Shown piece by piece: positions 7,626 through 15,895 of a DNA stretch of 64,000 bases (position 1 is the first letter of the stretch; every line of letters starts with the position of its first letter). Position numbers and translations under genes: made by a program. Source of the stretch: Mycolicibacterium sp. P9-22 (GTDB taxonomy: Bacteria; Actinomycetota; Actinomycetes; Mycobacteriales; Mycobacteriaceae); NCBI RefSeq assembly GCF_008329585.1, contig NZ_NPKP01000018.1, forward strand, positions 1 to 64,000, given 5' to 3'. The notes beneath the pieces were generated by a model. It worked only from the letters and a program-made list of their open reading frames with translations. It was not told the DNA's origin and did no database searches.

Positions 7626-8299
7626 CGGGGCGCCTGGTGCTGGTGCGGCACGGACAGTCCTACGGCAACGTCGAGCGACGCCTCGACACCCTGCCGCCCG
7701 GTGCCGCGCTGACCGATCTCGGCCATCAGCAGGCGCGCACCTTCGCGACCGACTGGACGAACCCGATCGCCATGGTGGCGCACTCGGTGGCGACCAGAGC
7801 CCGTGAGACCGCGGCCGGTATCGCCGGACATCTGGACCTGGCGGCCACCGAGTTCGACGGCATCCACGAGGTTCAGGTGGGCGATCTGGAGAACCGCAAC
7901 GACGATGCCGCGATCGACACTTTCGAGGCGGTGTACCGCAGCTGGCATCACGGCGATCTCGACATCCCGGTGCCCGGCGGGGAGACCGGCCAGCAGGTGC
8001 TGGACCGGGTGGTGCCGGTGCTGACCGAGCTCCGCCTGCGCCATCTCGACGATGACCGGTGGCACGGGGACATCGTGGTGGTCAGCCACGGCGCCGCGAT
8101 CCGGCTGGTGGCGTCGGTGCTCGCCGGGGTGGACGGCGCCTTCGCGGTGGACCATCACCTGAACAACGCCGAACCGGTGGTGCTGAGCCCGATCACCGAC
8201 GGCCGCTGGAGCTGCGTGCGATGGGGTTCGCTGACGCCGCCGTTCTATCCCGATGCCGAGGAGAAGGAAACGGCCGAAACCGCCGGCCCGATGGGCTGA
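7622..8299 (+). CDS. gpm2: Histidine phosphatase / phosphoglycerate-mutase family
   Basis: A 225-residue member of the branch-1 histidine phosphatase superfamily. The phospho-acceptor motif LVRHGQSYGN is at residues 6-15, and the second catalytic His lies in VVVSHGAAIRLV. The Arg in AHSVATRARETAAG supplies the phosphate pocket. M. tuberculosis Rv3837c holds the same place after pheA and is called gpm2, but the family also includes broad phosphatases. A glycolytic role is therefore not implied. The ATG at 7622 overlaps the pheA stop. Confidence 0.85.
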   Translation: MTGRLVLVRHGQSYGNVERRLDTLPPGAALTDLGHQQARTFATDWTNPIAMVAHSVATRARETAAGIAGHLDLAATEFDGIHEVQVGDLENRNDDAAIDTFEAVYRSWHHGDLDIPVPGGETGQQVLDRVVPVLTELRLRHLDDDRWHGDIVVVSHGAAIRLVASVLAGVDGAFAVDHHLNNAEPVVLSPITDGRWSCVRWGSLTPPFYPDAEEKETAETAGPMG

Positions 8300-8475
8300 T
8301 CCAGCGCGCAGCCACAGCCCACGGCATAGCAGTCGATGGTGTAGGCGTGGACGTCTTCAGGTGTGGTGCAATCGGCTTCGGTGCATTCCGGGCGTTGTCC
8401 GATGTGCACGATGACGGTGCCGTGGCAGTGCTCGTGCTCGATATCGGCCCCGCACTCCCGACATGTCGCGCTCAT
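8245..8475 (-). CDS. Cys/His-rich mini-protein
   Basis: A 76-residue protein with eight cysteines (5, 8, 17, 31, 36, 49, 54, 56) and three His in its N-terminal 25 residues. The CxxC...HxHxH...C arrangement suggests a zinc or iron site. ATG at 8473-8475 (MSATCRECGADIEHEH) is preferred; nothing in the C-terminal 20 residues looks structured. Its last 55 bp overlap the 3' end of the convergent gpm2 gene. No family was recognised, and expression is unproven, but the Cys/His pattern is too regular for a random shadow. Confidence 0.55.
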   Translation of the reverse strand: MSATCRECGADIEHEHCHGTVIVHIGQRPECTEADCTTPEDVHAYTIDCYAVGCGCALDQPIGPAVSAVSFSSASG

Positions 8476-8535
8476 GCCATCGATTCTGGCACTGCCCTCC
8501 GACACATCGCTGTTCCCACGCGGACAGATTCGATT

Positions 8536-8588
8536 CCCCGTCGCTTCGCTCGCCCTGGAGTCATCCCCCGTCGCTTCGCTCGCCCTGG
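8536..8588 (-). repeat. Two-copy 30-bp-period repeat (intergenic)
   Basis: Two identical 23-bp blocks (8536-8558 and 8566-8588) lie 30 bp apart. On the minus strand each reads CCAGG followed by GCGAGCGAAGCGACGGGG. They begin two bases past the zincin stop and lie before the Cys-rich gene. The same core and the same 30-bp period recur inside pks13 at 41927-42008. Confidence 0.9.
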
Positions 8589-8589
8589 G

Positions 8590-8928
8590 TCAGGCCCATC
8601 CCAGTTCGTGCAGGCGCTCGTCATCGATACCGAAGTGGTGGGCGAGCTCGTGCACCACCGTGATGGCCACCTCGTCGACCACCTCGTCGGCGGTCTCGCA
8701 CATGTCCAGCAACGCGTCCCGGTAGATGGTGATGGCATCGGGCAGTGCCCCGGCGTACGCCGAGTCCCGTTCGGTCAGCGCGATGCCTTCGTAGAGCCCG
8801 AGCAGATCGGGTTCGTCGGGATGGCGTGCCTCCACCAGGAAGACGACGTTGTTGGCCGCGGCGGCGAGTTCGGGCGGGATCAGATCGAGCGCATCGGAGA
8901 CCAGTTCCTCGAACCGCTGCGCGCTCAT
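8590..8928 (-). CDS. Metallopeptidase-family zincin
   Basis: A 112-residue minimal zincin (DUF1025-type metallopeptidase family). The zinc-binding HELAHHFGI helix places His93, Glu94 and His97, with His98 adjacent. Upstream the conserved block VVFLVEARHPDEPDLLGLYEG and the ITIYRDALLDMC segment are present. It corresponds in position to Rv3836. The ATG at 8926-8928 is used, although a GTG four codons upstream (8940) would nearly abut the preceding septum-formation gene. Substrate unknown. It is probably co-transcribed with the gene ending at 8945. Confidence 0.85.
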   Translation of the reverse strand: MSAQRFEELVSDALDLIPPELAAAANNVVFLVEARHPDEPDLLGLYEGIALTERDSAYAGALPDAITIYRDALLDMCETADEVVDEVAITVVHELAHHFGIDDERLHELGWA

Positions 8929-8944
8929 CGAGACCGGCACGCGA

Positions 8945-10372
8945 CTACGGCAGCGGCGGCGGAACGGGCTCGACCGGCGCGGGCCCCGGCGGCGGAGCGG
9001 GGGGCGCTTCCGGTGCAGGCGGTGGTGGCGCGCCCGGCGGCAGCCCTTCCATCGGGGGGCCGGCAGCCGGCGGCGGTGGCGGTGGGACAGGGGGACCGTT
9101 GAGGAAGGTGTTGCCACCCGCCGGTGTCTCGGTGGCGGGCGCCTGCTCGGTGGTCTGACCGGACTGCCCGGGCAGGTGCTCGTTGGACTCGGTCTGCTGG
9201 CTGCCGCTGTTGCTACTGCTGCTTCCGCTCCCGCTGCTGTAGGACTCGTCATAGGTGATCTGCGACGAGGTGTCGATCGGCGGCAACGGGATGGCCGGCA
9301 CGTTGAGCCGCTCGTCCGGGATGTCCGGCGGCGGGACCGGGGGGCGGCCGTTGATCATCAACGGGCCCTTGGCGCTGTTGAGCAGCGTCGACCAGCCGCC
9401 GTTGCCGAGGGTGGCGCCGATGCTGCAGGACACCTGATGGCTGCCCGCCGACCAGCTCGGCAACGCGATGGTGCTGTACACCAGCGTCAGCGTGGTGGTG
9501 CGCAGTTCCAGCGGCGCCAGATAGGCGTCGGTCACCCGGGAACAGTTGTCCTTGACGAAGGTGTCCTGGTCGGCCTCGGAGGGCAGGCCCTGGGGGAACT
9601 TCTCGGCGAGGTTGACCGCGCCGGTCACCTCCAGGGAGTGCGGTCCCGCGCAGTCCACCGGGATGTCGGTGGGCTGGTTGGTGGCCGGGTCGATGCCCAG
9701 GCAGGTTCCCGCCGGCCAGACCTTGGACTGATCGATATCGGCGACCTTGCCCTGGAACGCCTGCTGCTGGTTGTTGGCCCCGGGCAGTTGCAGACCGCAC
9801 AACATCCGCCGTTCACCGGCCTGGCGCCAGGTCTTCTCGCCGGACCACAGCAGGCTGACGCTGAAGCGCCCATTGGGGTCATAGCGGTCACCGAGGTAAC
9901 GCTGCACCGCGCTCTGGCACTGCTCCTGGCTGATCTGCTGGATGCGGGCCGGCGACGGCGGCGCGGCGTCCGGGCCGTACTCGGTGCCCGGGAAGGTACG
10001 CATGTCGATGGACTCGGCAACCTCGAACCGGTGCTCGGTGGTGCAGTCAACGATCTGCGCGGCGTCGGGAGTGCGCTCCGGCCAGTTCAGGCAGTCGCCG
10101 CCCTTGGCGTTGTCGAAGGTGCTGTTGGTGCGCAGCCCCAGCGCGCTGGCCCCGGAGTTCAGCCCGGCCAAACGGCCGCCGACCGCGGTATCGGGCAGCA
10201 CCGTGATGACGCCGGCGATCAGCAATCCGCCGAGGGCGGTCAACAGCAGGGCGCGGCGGGTCGGGCTCAGCGGGCTGCTCAGGGAGAGCGCCTTGCGCCA
10301 TCGAGACACCGGCTTCTGCGAGGTCTGTGCCTCGTACAGAAACGGCTCCGGGCTTTCGGGTGCGTCCAACAT
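8945..10372 (-). CDS. Septum-formation-family membrane protein
   Basis: A 475-residue protein at the Rv3835 position. It has a cytoplasmic N-terminus (~48 residues), one transmembrane helix (about 49-68) and an extracytoplasmic region. That region holds two related Cys-containing domains of the septum_form type, with GDCLNWPERTPDAAQIVDC...HRFEVAES and GTCLGIDPATNQPTDIPVDC...HSLEVTG. A Ser/Gly linker and a very Pro-rich C-terminal tail (~90 residues) follow. The paired Cys in each repeat may form disulfides. The ATG at 10370-10372 has an ideal GGAGG site. The family is linked to septation by name only. Divergent from serS across a promoter region with two palindromes. Confidence 0.8.
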   Translation of the reverse strand: MLDAPESPEPFLYEAQTSQKPVSRWRKALSLSSPLSPTRRALLLTALGGLLIAGVITVLPDTAVGGRLAGLNSGASALGLRTNSTFDNAKGGDCLNWPERTPDAAQIVDCTTEHRFEVAESIDMRTFPGTEYGPDAAPPSPARIQQISQEQCQSAVQRYLGDRYDPNGRFSVSLLWSGEKTWRQAGERRMLCGLQLPGANNQQQAFQGKVADIDQSKVWPAGTCLGIDPATNQPTDIPVDCAGPHSLEVTGAVNLAEKFPQGLPSEADQDTFVKDNCSRVTDAYLAPLELRTTTLTLVYSTIALPSWSAGSHQVSCSIGATLGNGGWSTLLNSAKGPLMINGRPPVPPPDIPDERLNVPAIPLPPIDTSSQITYDESYSSGSGSSSSNSGSQQTESNEHLPGQSGQTTEQAPATETPAGGNTFLNGPPVPPPPPPAAGPPMEGLPPGAPPPPAPEAPPAPPPGPAPVEPVPPPLP

Positions 10373-10383
10373 CGCCTCCCATT

Positions 10384-10424
10384 GTGACAGGCGTGTCACG
10401 ACGTGTGACAAGTGATGCACTTGT
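10384..10424. promoter_or_regulatory. Two adjacent palindromes in the serS divergent promoter region
   Basis: GTGACA-ggcg-TGTCAC (10384-10399) and ACAAGTG-atg-CACTTGT (10408-10424) are both perfect inverted repeats, eight bases apart. They lie between the divergent septum-formation gene (start 10372) and serS (start 10485). The arms are typical in size for dimeric repressor operators or small RNA hairpins. No regulator can be named. Confidence 0.6.
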
Positions 10425-10484
10425 AATGTTATGTGGTTGTGGCCCGCGAGCCGTGCCGGGCGGCGCGCAAGTAGGGTTACCGCC

Positions 10485-11744
10485 GTGATCGACCTCAAGC
10501 TGCTCCGTGACGAGCCCGATCGGGTGCGCGCCTCACAACGCGCCCGCGGCGAGGATCCCGGCCGGGTGGACGCCCTGCTGGCCGCCGATACCGCCCGCCG
10601 GTCGGCCATCTCCACCGCCGACACCCTGCGCGCCGATCAGAAGGCCGCCAGCAAGCTGGTCGGCACGGCCAACCCGGACGAACGCCCGGCGCTGCTGGCC
10701 CGCGCCAAGGAACTCGCCGACGAGGTCAAGGCCGCCGAGGCCCGGCAGGCCGAAGCCGAGGCCGCGTTCATCACCGCCCACATGGCGGTCTCCAACGTCA
10801 TCGTCGACGGCGTGCCCGCCGGCGGTGAGGACGACTTCGCCCTTCTCGACACCGTCGGTGAACCGCCGGCGATCGAGAACCCGCGCGACCACCTGGAACT
10901 CGGTGAGGCCCTGGGGCTGATCGACATGGAACGCGGCGCCAAGGTGTCGGGGTCGCGGTTCTACTTCCTGACCGGCCATGGCGCACTGCTGCAACTGGGC
11001 CTGCTGCAACTGGCCGTCCGGCTGGCCACGGCCAACGGCTTCACCTTGATGATCCCGCCGGTGCTCGTGCGACCGGAGGTGATGGCAGGCACCGGGTTCC
11101 TGGGCGCCCACGCCGACGAGATCTACCGGCTCGAGGCCGACGATCTCTATCTGGTGGGCACCTCGGAGGTGCCGCTCGCCGGGTATCACAGCGACGAGAT
11201 CCTCGACCTGTCCGCGGGACCGCTGCGCTACGCGGGCTGGTCGTCGTGCTTCCGGCGGGAGGCCGGCAGCTACGGCAAGGACACCCGCGGCATCATCCGG
11301 GTGCACCAGTTCGACAAGGTCGAGGCGTTCGTCTACTGCAAGCCCGAGGACGCCGAGGCCGAACATCAGCGCCTGCTCGGCTGGCAACGCGAGATGCTGG
11401 CGGCCATCGAGGTGCCCTACCGGGTGATCGATGTGGCCGCAGGCGATCTGGGCTCCTCGGCGGCCCGCAAGTACGACTGCGAGGCCTGGGTGCCGACCCA
11501 GGGCACCTACCGGGAGCTGACGTCGACGTCGAACTGCTCGACGTTCCAGGCGCGCCGGCTGTCCACCCGTTATCGCGACGAGAACGGCAAGCCGCAGACC
11601 GCGGCGACCCTCAACGGCACCCTGGCGACCACCCGCTGGCTGGTCGCCATCCTGGAGAACCATCAGCAACCGGACGGCAGCGTGCGGGTACCGGAGGCAC
11701 TGGTGCCGTTCGTGGGCACCGCGGTGCTGGAGCCCGGCAAGTAA
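10485..11744 (+). CDS. serS: Seryl-tRNA synthetase
   Basis: A 419-residue class II seryl-tRNA synthetase, the same length as I recall for M. tuberculosis SerS. The N-terminal tRNA-binding coiled-coil arm spans about residues 30-100. The catalytic core shows TSEVPLAGYH, motif 2 (CFRREAGSYGKDTRGIIRVHQF) and motif 3 (TLNGTLATTRWLVAILEN). It charges tRNA-Ser and, in organisms that use it, tRNA-Sec. I chose GTG at 10485 (VIDLKLLRDEPD) because the upstream 18 codons in frame do not match the family N-terminus. Confidence 0.97.
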   Translation: MIDLKLLRDEPDRVRASQRARGEDPGRVDALLAADTARRSAISTADTLRADQKAASKLVGTANPDERPALLARAKELADEVKAAEARQAEAEAAFITAHMAVSNVIVDGVPAGGEDDFALLDTVGEPPAIENPRDHLELGEALGLIDMERGAKVSGSRFYFLTGHGALLQLGLLQLAVRLATANGFTLMIPPVLVRPEVMAGTGFLGAHADEIYRLEADDLYLVGTSEVPLAGYHSDEILDLSAGPLRYAGWSSCFRREAGSYGKDTRGIIRVHQFDKVEAFVYCKPEDAEAEHQRLLGWQREMLAAIEVPYRVIDVAAGDLGSSAARKYDCEAWVPTQGTYRELTSTSNCSTFQARRLSTRYRDENGKPQTAATLNGTLATTRWLVAILENHQQPDGSVRVPEALVPFVGTAVLEPGK

Positions 11745-11760
11745 CCACCGCGCATCACCG

Positions 11761-14700
11761 ATGACTGTGGAGAACCCCGTGCGGGTGGCGGTGCTCGGTC
11801 CGGTGCGGGCATGGGTCGGCGACGAACCGGCGGATCTGGGTGCCCGGCTACAGCGGGCCCTGCTGGCGCGGTTGGTGGTGGCGCACGGTCACACGGTCTC
11901 CGTCGACCGGCTCATCGACGATCTGTGGGAAGGCGTGCCACCGCTCAAGGCATTGTCGGCCCTGCAGGTCTATGTCTCGCATCTGCGGCGTGCGCTCGAA
12001 CCGGGGCGAGCCCGCCGCACACCGGCCCGCATCCTGGTCAGCACCGCGCCGGGTTACGCACTGCAACTGCCGGCCGACGCCGTCGACTCCTGGCAGTTCG
12101 AGGCGAAAATCGCTGCGGCATACCAACAATCGAATCCGCAGCAGCAACTGTGGCTGCTGGACGAGGCGCTGGCCGGGTGGTCGGGCGAGCCGTTCGCGGG
12201 CGTCGGCGACGCGCTGTGGGTGGTACCGGAAGCAGCCCGGCTGACCGAGCTGCGGTTGACGGCGGTGGAAGGCCAGGCCGCGGCGCAGCTGCAACTCGGC
12301 AGGCACGCGGCGGCCATCGCAACGCTGGAACGGCATGTGCGCACGCACCCCGGGCGTGAGGGTGCGGCGGCAACCCTGGCGACCGCGCTCTACCGAATGG
12401 GCCGGCAGACCACCGCATTAGAGGTGCTGCGGCGTACCCGGCAACACCTCGCCGACGAGGCCGGCCTGGAACCGGGCCGGGCACTGCGCGACCTGGAGCG
12501 CGACATCCTGCGTCAGGCCGATCACCTGGAGGACCCGTCCCGGCCGGCACCGCCGCGGGTCACGGCTCGGCCGGGTCCGTCGAACTCCGGGGACCAGGTC
12601 GCCCACGGTCGCGCCGAGGAACTGGCGGTGATCGACGGTGCCGCGCGAACCGTCGCCGCGGGCAGCAGTGCGGTGCTGTGGATCGGGGGCGAGGCCGGCT
12701 CGGGCAAGACCACGCTGGCCGATACCGCGGTGCGCCGGTTGCGTTCTGCGGGTTGGCATACCGTGCACGGTCGCTGCCCGGAGGTGCACGGTGCGCCGGC
12801 GGGCTGGGCATGGACCGAGGTGCTGCGCGAACTCCTGGGGCAGGACGGTCCCGGTGAGCGGCAGACGCTGGCGCCGCTGCTGCATGACGGGGCCGCCGCA
12901 GAACCGGGCACGTTCTGGTTGGGGCAGGCGGTCGCCGATGTGCTGCGAGCGGCCGCCGACCACCGGCCGCTGGCGGTGGTACTCGACGACCTGCACCGAA
13001 CCGACGGGCTGACGCTGGAATTGTTGCGGCTGGTGGCCGACCGGATCCAGGACCGGCGGGTACTGGTCGTCGCGACCTACCGGCCCTCCGAGGACCGCGG
13101 AGAGTTGGAGGCGGCGAGGGCGGCGTTGACGGTCCATACCGCCGCGCACCTGACCCTCGACGGCCTGGATGCCGCGGCCACGGCCGCCCTGGCCGCGGAT
13201 TGCGGCCTGACGGCCGCCAGCGGGGAGGCCCTGCGGCTGCTGCGCGAACGCACCGGCGGCAACCCGCTTTTCGTGCGCGAGCTGGCCCGGCTGATGGCCG
13301 CCGAAGGACAGGAGGCGGTGTTCGCATCGGTGCCGGTCGGGGTGCGCGATGTGATGCGCCGCAGGCTTGCCCGGTTGCCCGGCCCCACGGTCACCGCGCT
13401 GCGCCAGGCCGCCGTGCTGGGCAGGCACATCGACGTCGACCTGCTCGCCGCGCTGGGCCGCAGCGACCCCGAACAACTGCTCGACGCGCTGGAACCGGCG
13501 GTCCTGCTGGGCCTTCTCGACGAGCCCGAGCCCGGCAGTCTGCGGTTCGGGCACGCGCTCGTCCGGGACACGCTCTATGAGGACACCTCCAAACTGCGCC
13601 GGTCCCGGTTACACGCCGCCGCCCTGGAGTTGCTCCTGGCGCCGGGGCGCTCCGTGGACCCCGCTGCGCTGGCTCATCACGCCGTGGCTTCCGCTACCGC
13701 CGAAACCGCCTTGACCGCTGCGGATTTCGCGAAGTCGGCGGCGCGGGAAGCCGAATCGGTGGGCGCCCACGTGGAGGCCGTCAGGCAGTGGCGGGCGGCG
13801 TTGCAGATGCTGGAACTCGCTGCCGGGCGCAGTCATACGCCCGATCCGGCCGCCGTCGAGCACGAAATCGAGGTGCGCTGCGGGCTCATCGCCGCACTGG
13901 CCCAGTCGGGCGACTCGGTCGCTGCCCGCATCGAGATGAAGGCCGCGCTGGCATTACTGGCGGGCCGGTCCCGTGACGACCTGACGGTCCGGGTGCTCAC
14001 CGCGTGGGACACCCCGCTGGTGTGGCGGGACCGTGAGTACGACGAATCCGATGCCCAGATGATCGGGCAGCTGCGCCGGATGCTGGAGGGCGTGCACGAC
14101 GGCAGCGTCACGCCGGCCGAGCAGATCAAGCTGCTCAAGGCGCTCTACGTCGAACTGGAGGGCGCCGACCCGGACGCCGCATTGGCGGTCAGCACCGAAC
14201 TTCTCGAACTGGCGCGACGCGCCTACGCCGAGCGACCCGAGTCCTCGGGCCGGCTGCTCTGCACCGCGCTGAACGTGCGGGCGTACTGCGCGCTGGGACC
14301 GGATCTCGATGCCGAACGGGATGCGATCGCGGCGGAGCTGCTGCACACCGCGGAGGTCACCGAGCAGGCCGACTATCAGGCCGTGGCGCACTGGCTCCTG
14401 TCGCTGGCCGCCGGGCACCGGTGCGATCTGGCGACGGCGAAACGACATGTCGATCTCGCGGTGGCGCGGGCCGGCACCGGACAGCTCGTCCACCTGCTCG
14501 GTGTGCTCGGCCTGTTCGGGGCGCGGATGCACCTGCTGACCGGGAACCTGGATGCGGCCGTGCGCGCCTACACCGATCTGGCGGCCCGGATGGTCGAGAA
14601 CGGCGCCGCCAACGGTGCCAAGCTGGCGATGGTCGGCAGGGTCACGGGCGAGTTCTGCCTGGGCGACCTCGGGCAGCTGGCCGATGAACTGGTGTTCTTC

Positions 14701-15087
14701 TACCGGGAGGTGTCGGTCGCCGCGCTGGACGCCGCGGTGCTGGCCCTGGTGGCGCGTGGCCGGGAGGACGAGGCCCGCCTGCTGTGGCAGGACCGCAGGC
14801 CCATCGAGCGGGCCTACTTCTGGCTGCCGTTCACGGTGCTACGGGTCAATGCGGCGGTGGCACTCGGAGATATCGAGGAGGCCCGCGCCAGGGCGGCCGA
14901 TCTTGCCCCGTACTCCGGGCGCATCGCCGGACTCGGTGTCGACGGCTTGATGGTCGGCCCCGTCGATGCGGCACTGGCGGTCGTCGCCGATGCGCTGGGC
15001 CGGCCCGACCGTGCCCGTGAGCACCGGGCCGCGGCTGCCGAACTGCGGCTCCGACTGGCCGAGGAGGCCCGGCTCTTCATCGACTGA
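11761..15087 (+). CDS. SARP/AfsR-type multidomain transcriptional regulator
   Basis: A 1108-residue regulator. Residues 7-100 form an OmpR-type winged-helix DNA-binding domain (VAVLGPVRAWVG...LSALQVYVSHLRRAL...GYAL). Residues ~105-250 are a bacterial transcriptional-activation (BTAD) domain. An AAA/NB-ARC-like ATPase begins near residue 285, with Walker A GGEAGSGKTTLA (about 308-316) and Walker B LAVVLDDLHRTDG (about 402-410). The remaining ~550 residues are Ala/Leu-rich helical TPR-like repeats. Such large SARPs activate linked gene sets, often in secondary metabolism, but no biosynthetic cluster adjoins here. The gene starts 16 bp after serS and converges on the hemerythrin gene with an 11-bp overlap. 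Confidence 0.88.
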   Translation: MTVENPVRVAVLGPVRAWVGDEPADLGARLQRALLARLVVAHGHTVSVDRLIDDLWEGVPPLKALSALQVYVSHLRRALEPGRARRTPARILVSTAPGYALQLPADAVDSWQFEAKIAAAYQQSNPQQQLWLLDEALAGWSGEPFAGVGDALWVVPEAARLTELRLTAVEGQAAAQLQLGRHAAAIATLERHVRTHPGREGAAATLATALYRMGRQTTALEVLRRTRQHLADEAGLEPGRALRDLERDILRQADHLEDPSRPAPPRVTARPGPSNSGDQVAHGRAEELAVIDGAARTVAAGSSAVLWIGGEAGSGKTTLADTAVRRLRSAGWHTVHGRCPEVHGAPAGWAWTEVLRELLGQDGPGERQTLAPLLHDGAAAEPGTFWLGQAVADVLRAAADHRPLAVVLDDLHRTDGLTLELLRLVADRIQDRRVLVVATYRPSEDRGELEAARAALTVHTAAHLTLDGLDAAATAALAADCGLTAASGEALRLLRERTGGNPLFVRELARLMAAEGQEAVFASVPVGVRDVMRRRLARLPGPTVTALRQAAVLGRHIDVDLLAALGRSDPEQLLDALEPAVLLGLLDEPEPGSLRFGHALVRDTLYEDTSKLRRSRLHAAALELLLAPGRSVDPAALAHHAVASATAETALTAADFAKSAAREAESVGAHVEAVRQWRAALQMLELAAGRSHTPDPAAVEHEIEVRCGLIAALAQSGDSVAARIEMKAALALLAGRSRDDLTVRVLTAWDTPLVWRDREYDESDAQMIGQLRRMLEGVHDGSVTPAEQIKLLKALYVELEGADPDAALAVSTELLELARRAYAERPESSGRLLCTALNVRAYCALGPDLDAERDAIAAELLHTAEVTEQADYQAVAHWLLSLAAGHRCDLATAKRHVDLAVARAGTGQLVHLLGVLGLFGARMHLLTGNLDAAVRAYTDLAARMVENGAANGAKLAMVGRVTGEFCLGDLGQLADELVFFYREVSVAALDAAVLALVARGREDEARLLWQDRRPIERAYFWLPFTVLRVNAAVALGDIEEARARAADLAPYSGRIAGLGVDGLMVGPVDAALAVVADALGRPDRAREHRAAAAELRLRLAEEARLFID

Positions 15088-15775
15088 GGCGGGTGCGACC
15101 GAAAACCGCGCGGTCCAGTTTCCGGTGCGCGAGCGCCACGACCATGTGCAGCACGCGCATCGCGACACCCGAACGACAGGCCTCGGTGGCGCGCTCCTCG
15201 TCGGTCAGCACCGCCAGTTCACGCGGGGTATCGAAGGACATCCGGCGGCCGGCCCGGGCGTCGGCCTGGACGGTGGCCCACTCGGTCGCACAGACATGCG
15301 TGGAAATCAGCGGGAACACCTCGGACTCCTCGACGCGGATGTGCTCGCTCAGCAGTGCCGAGAGCTCACTGAGTTCGACGGCCATCAGGCCGGCGATCTG
15401 CGGGCTGCCTCTCCACAGCCGGAATGCCGCGGCGCGCGCCTGCAGCTGGTCCAGCCGCGGACCCAGCGCGCCGTGATCGCCGGTGAGTGCACTCAGATCC
15501 ACCTGATCTCCCACGCTGGCCCGGATCACCGGCCACAGCATCACGTCCTCCGCGGCGTGGTGGTGGCGGATCGACTCGCACAGCAACTCCACGTAGCGGG
15601 AGAAGGCCCGGGCCCGGCCGGTCGTGCAGCTCACCGTGCGGTCGCGCACGGCCTCCGCCAGTGCGGTCAGGCGGTCCAGGTCGGCCAGCATGGCGCGGTG
15701 CGCCAGCGTGATGCCCAGCAGGTTCGCCGGCGGATCGCCCGGGCGACGGGATGCGACGGGGATGGCGGCGGGCAC
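15077..15775 (-). CDS. Hemerythrin-domain protein
   Basis: A 232-residue protein with a hemerythrin-like HHE cation-binding four-helix bundle. Candidate iron ligands are seen in LLGITLAHRAMLADL (His), ESIRHHHAAEDVMLWPVI (His/Glu cluster), LTGDHGALG (His) and LLSEHIRVEESEVFPLI (HxxxE). It may sense oxygen, NO or redox state or bind iron; mycobacterial relatives affect peroxide and NO responses. The start is GTG at 15773-15775. Its 3' end overlaps the convergent SARP gene by 11 bp. The C-terminal ~60 residues (LAVLTDEERATEACRSG...) form an additional helical segment with no family match that I know. Confidence 0.85.
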   Translation of the reverse strand: MPAAIPVASRRPGDPPANLLGITLAHRAMLADLDRLTALAEAVRDRTVSCTTGRARAFSRYVELLCESIRHHHAAEDVMLWPVIRASVGDQVDLSALTGDHGALGPRLDQLQARAAAFRLWRGSPQIAGLMAVELSELSALLSEHIRVEESEVFPLISTHVCATEWATVQADARAGRRMSFDTPRELAVLTDEERATEACRSGVAMRVLHMVVALAHRKLDRAVFGRTRLSR

Positions 15776-15862
15776 GGCGTTACTCCTCGGGTTGCTGCCA
15801 CGCTGCCGGATCGGCGGCGGCTGCCCACAGCCTGCCGCGGCCGACTTAAGGGCGAGTTGTCA

Positions 15863-15879
15863 CCGGCCTGACAGGCCGG
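15863..15879. promoter_or_regulatory. Perfect 8-bp inverted repeat before the DUF5718 gene
   Basis: CCGGCCTG-a-CAGGCCGG, perfect arms with a single central base, ends 16 bp before the ATG of the DUF5718 gene. The one-base centre makes it a better candidate for a dimeric protein operator than for an RNA hairpin. Confidence 0.5.
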
Positions 15880-15895
15880 CAGTAGGGTGACAGCC

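Noticed and set aside
8536..8588. CRISPR-like array
   Set aside because: Only two units with 7-base spacers, no cas genes, and the same core appears as coding sequence in pks13.
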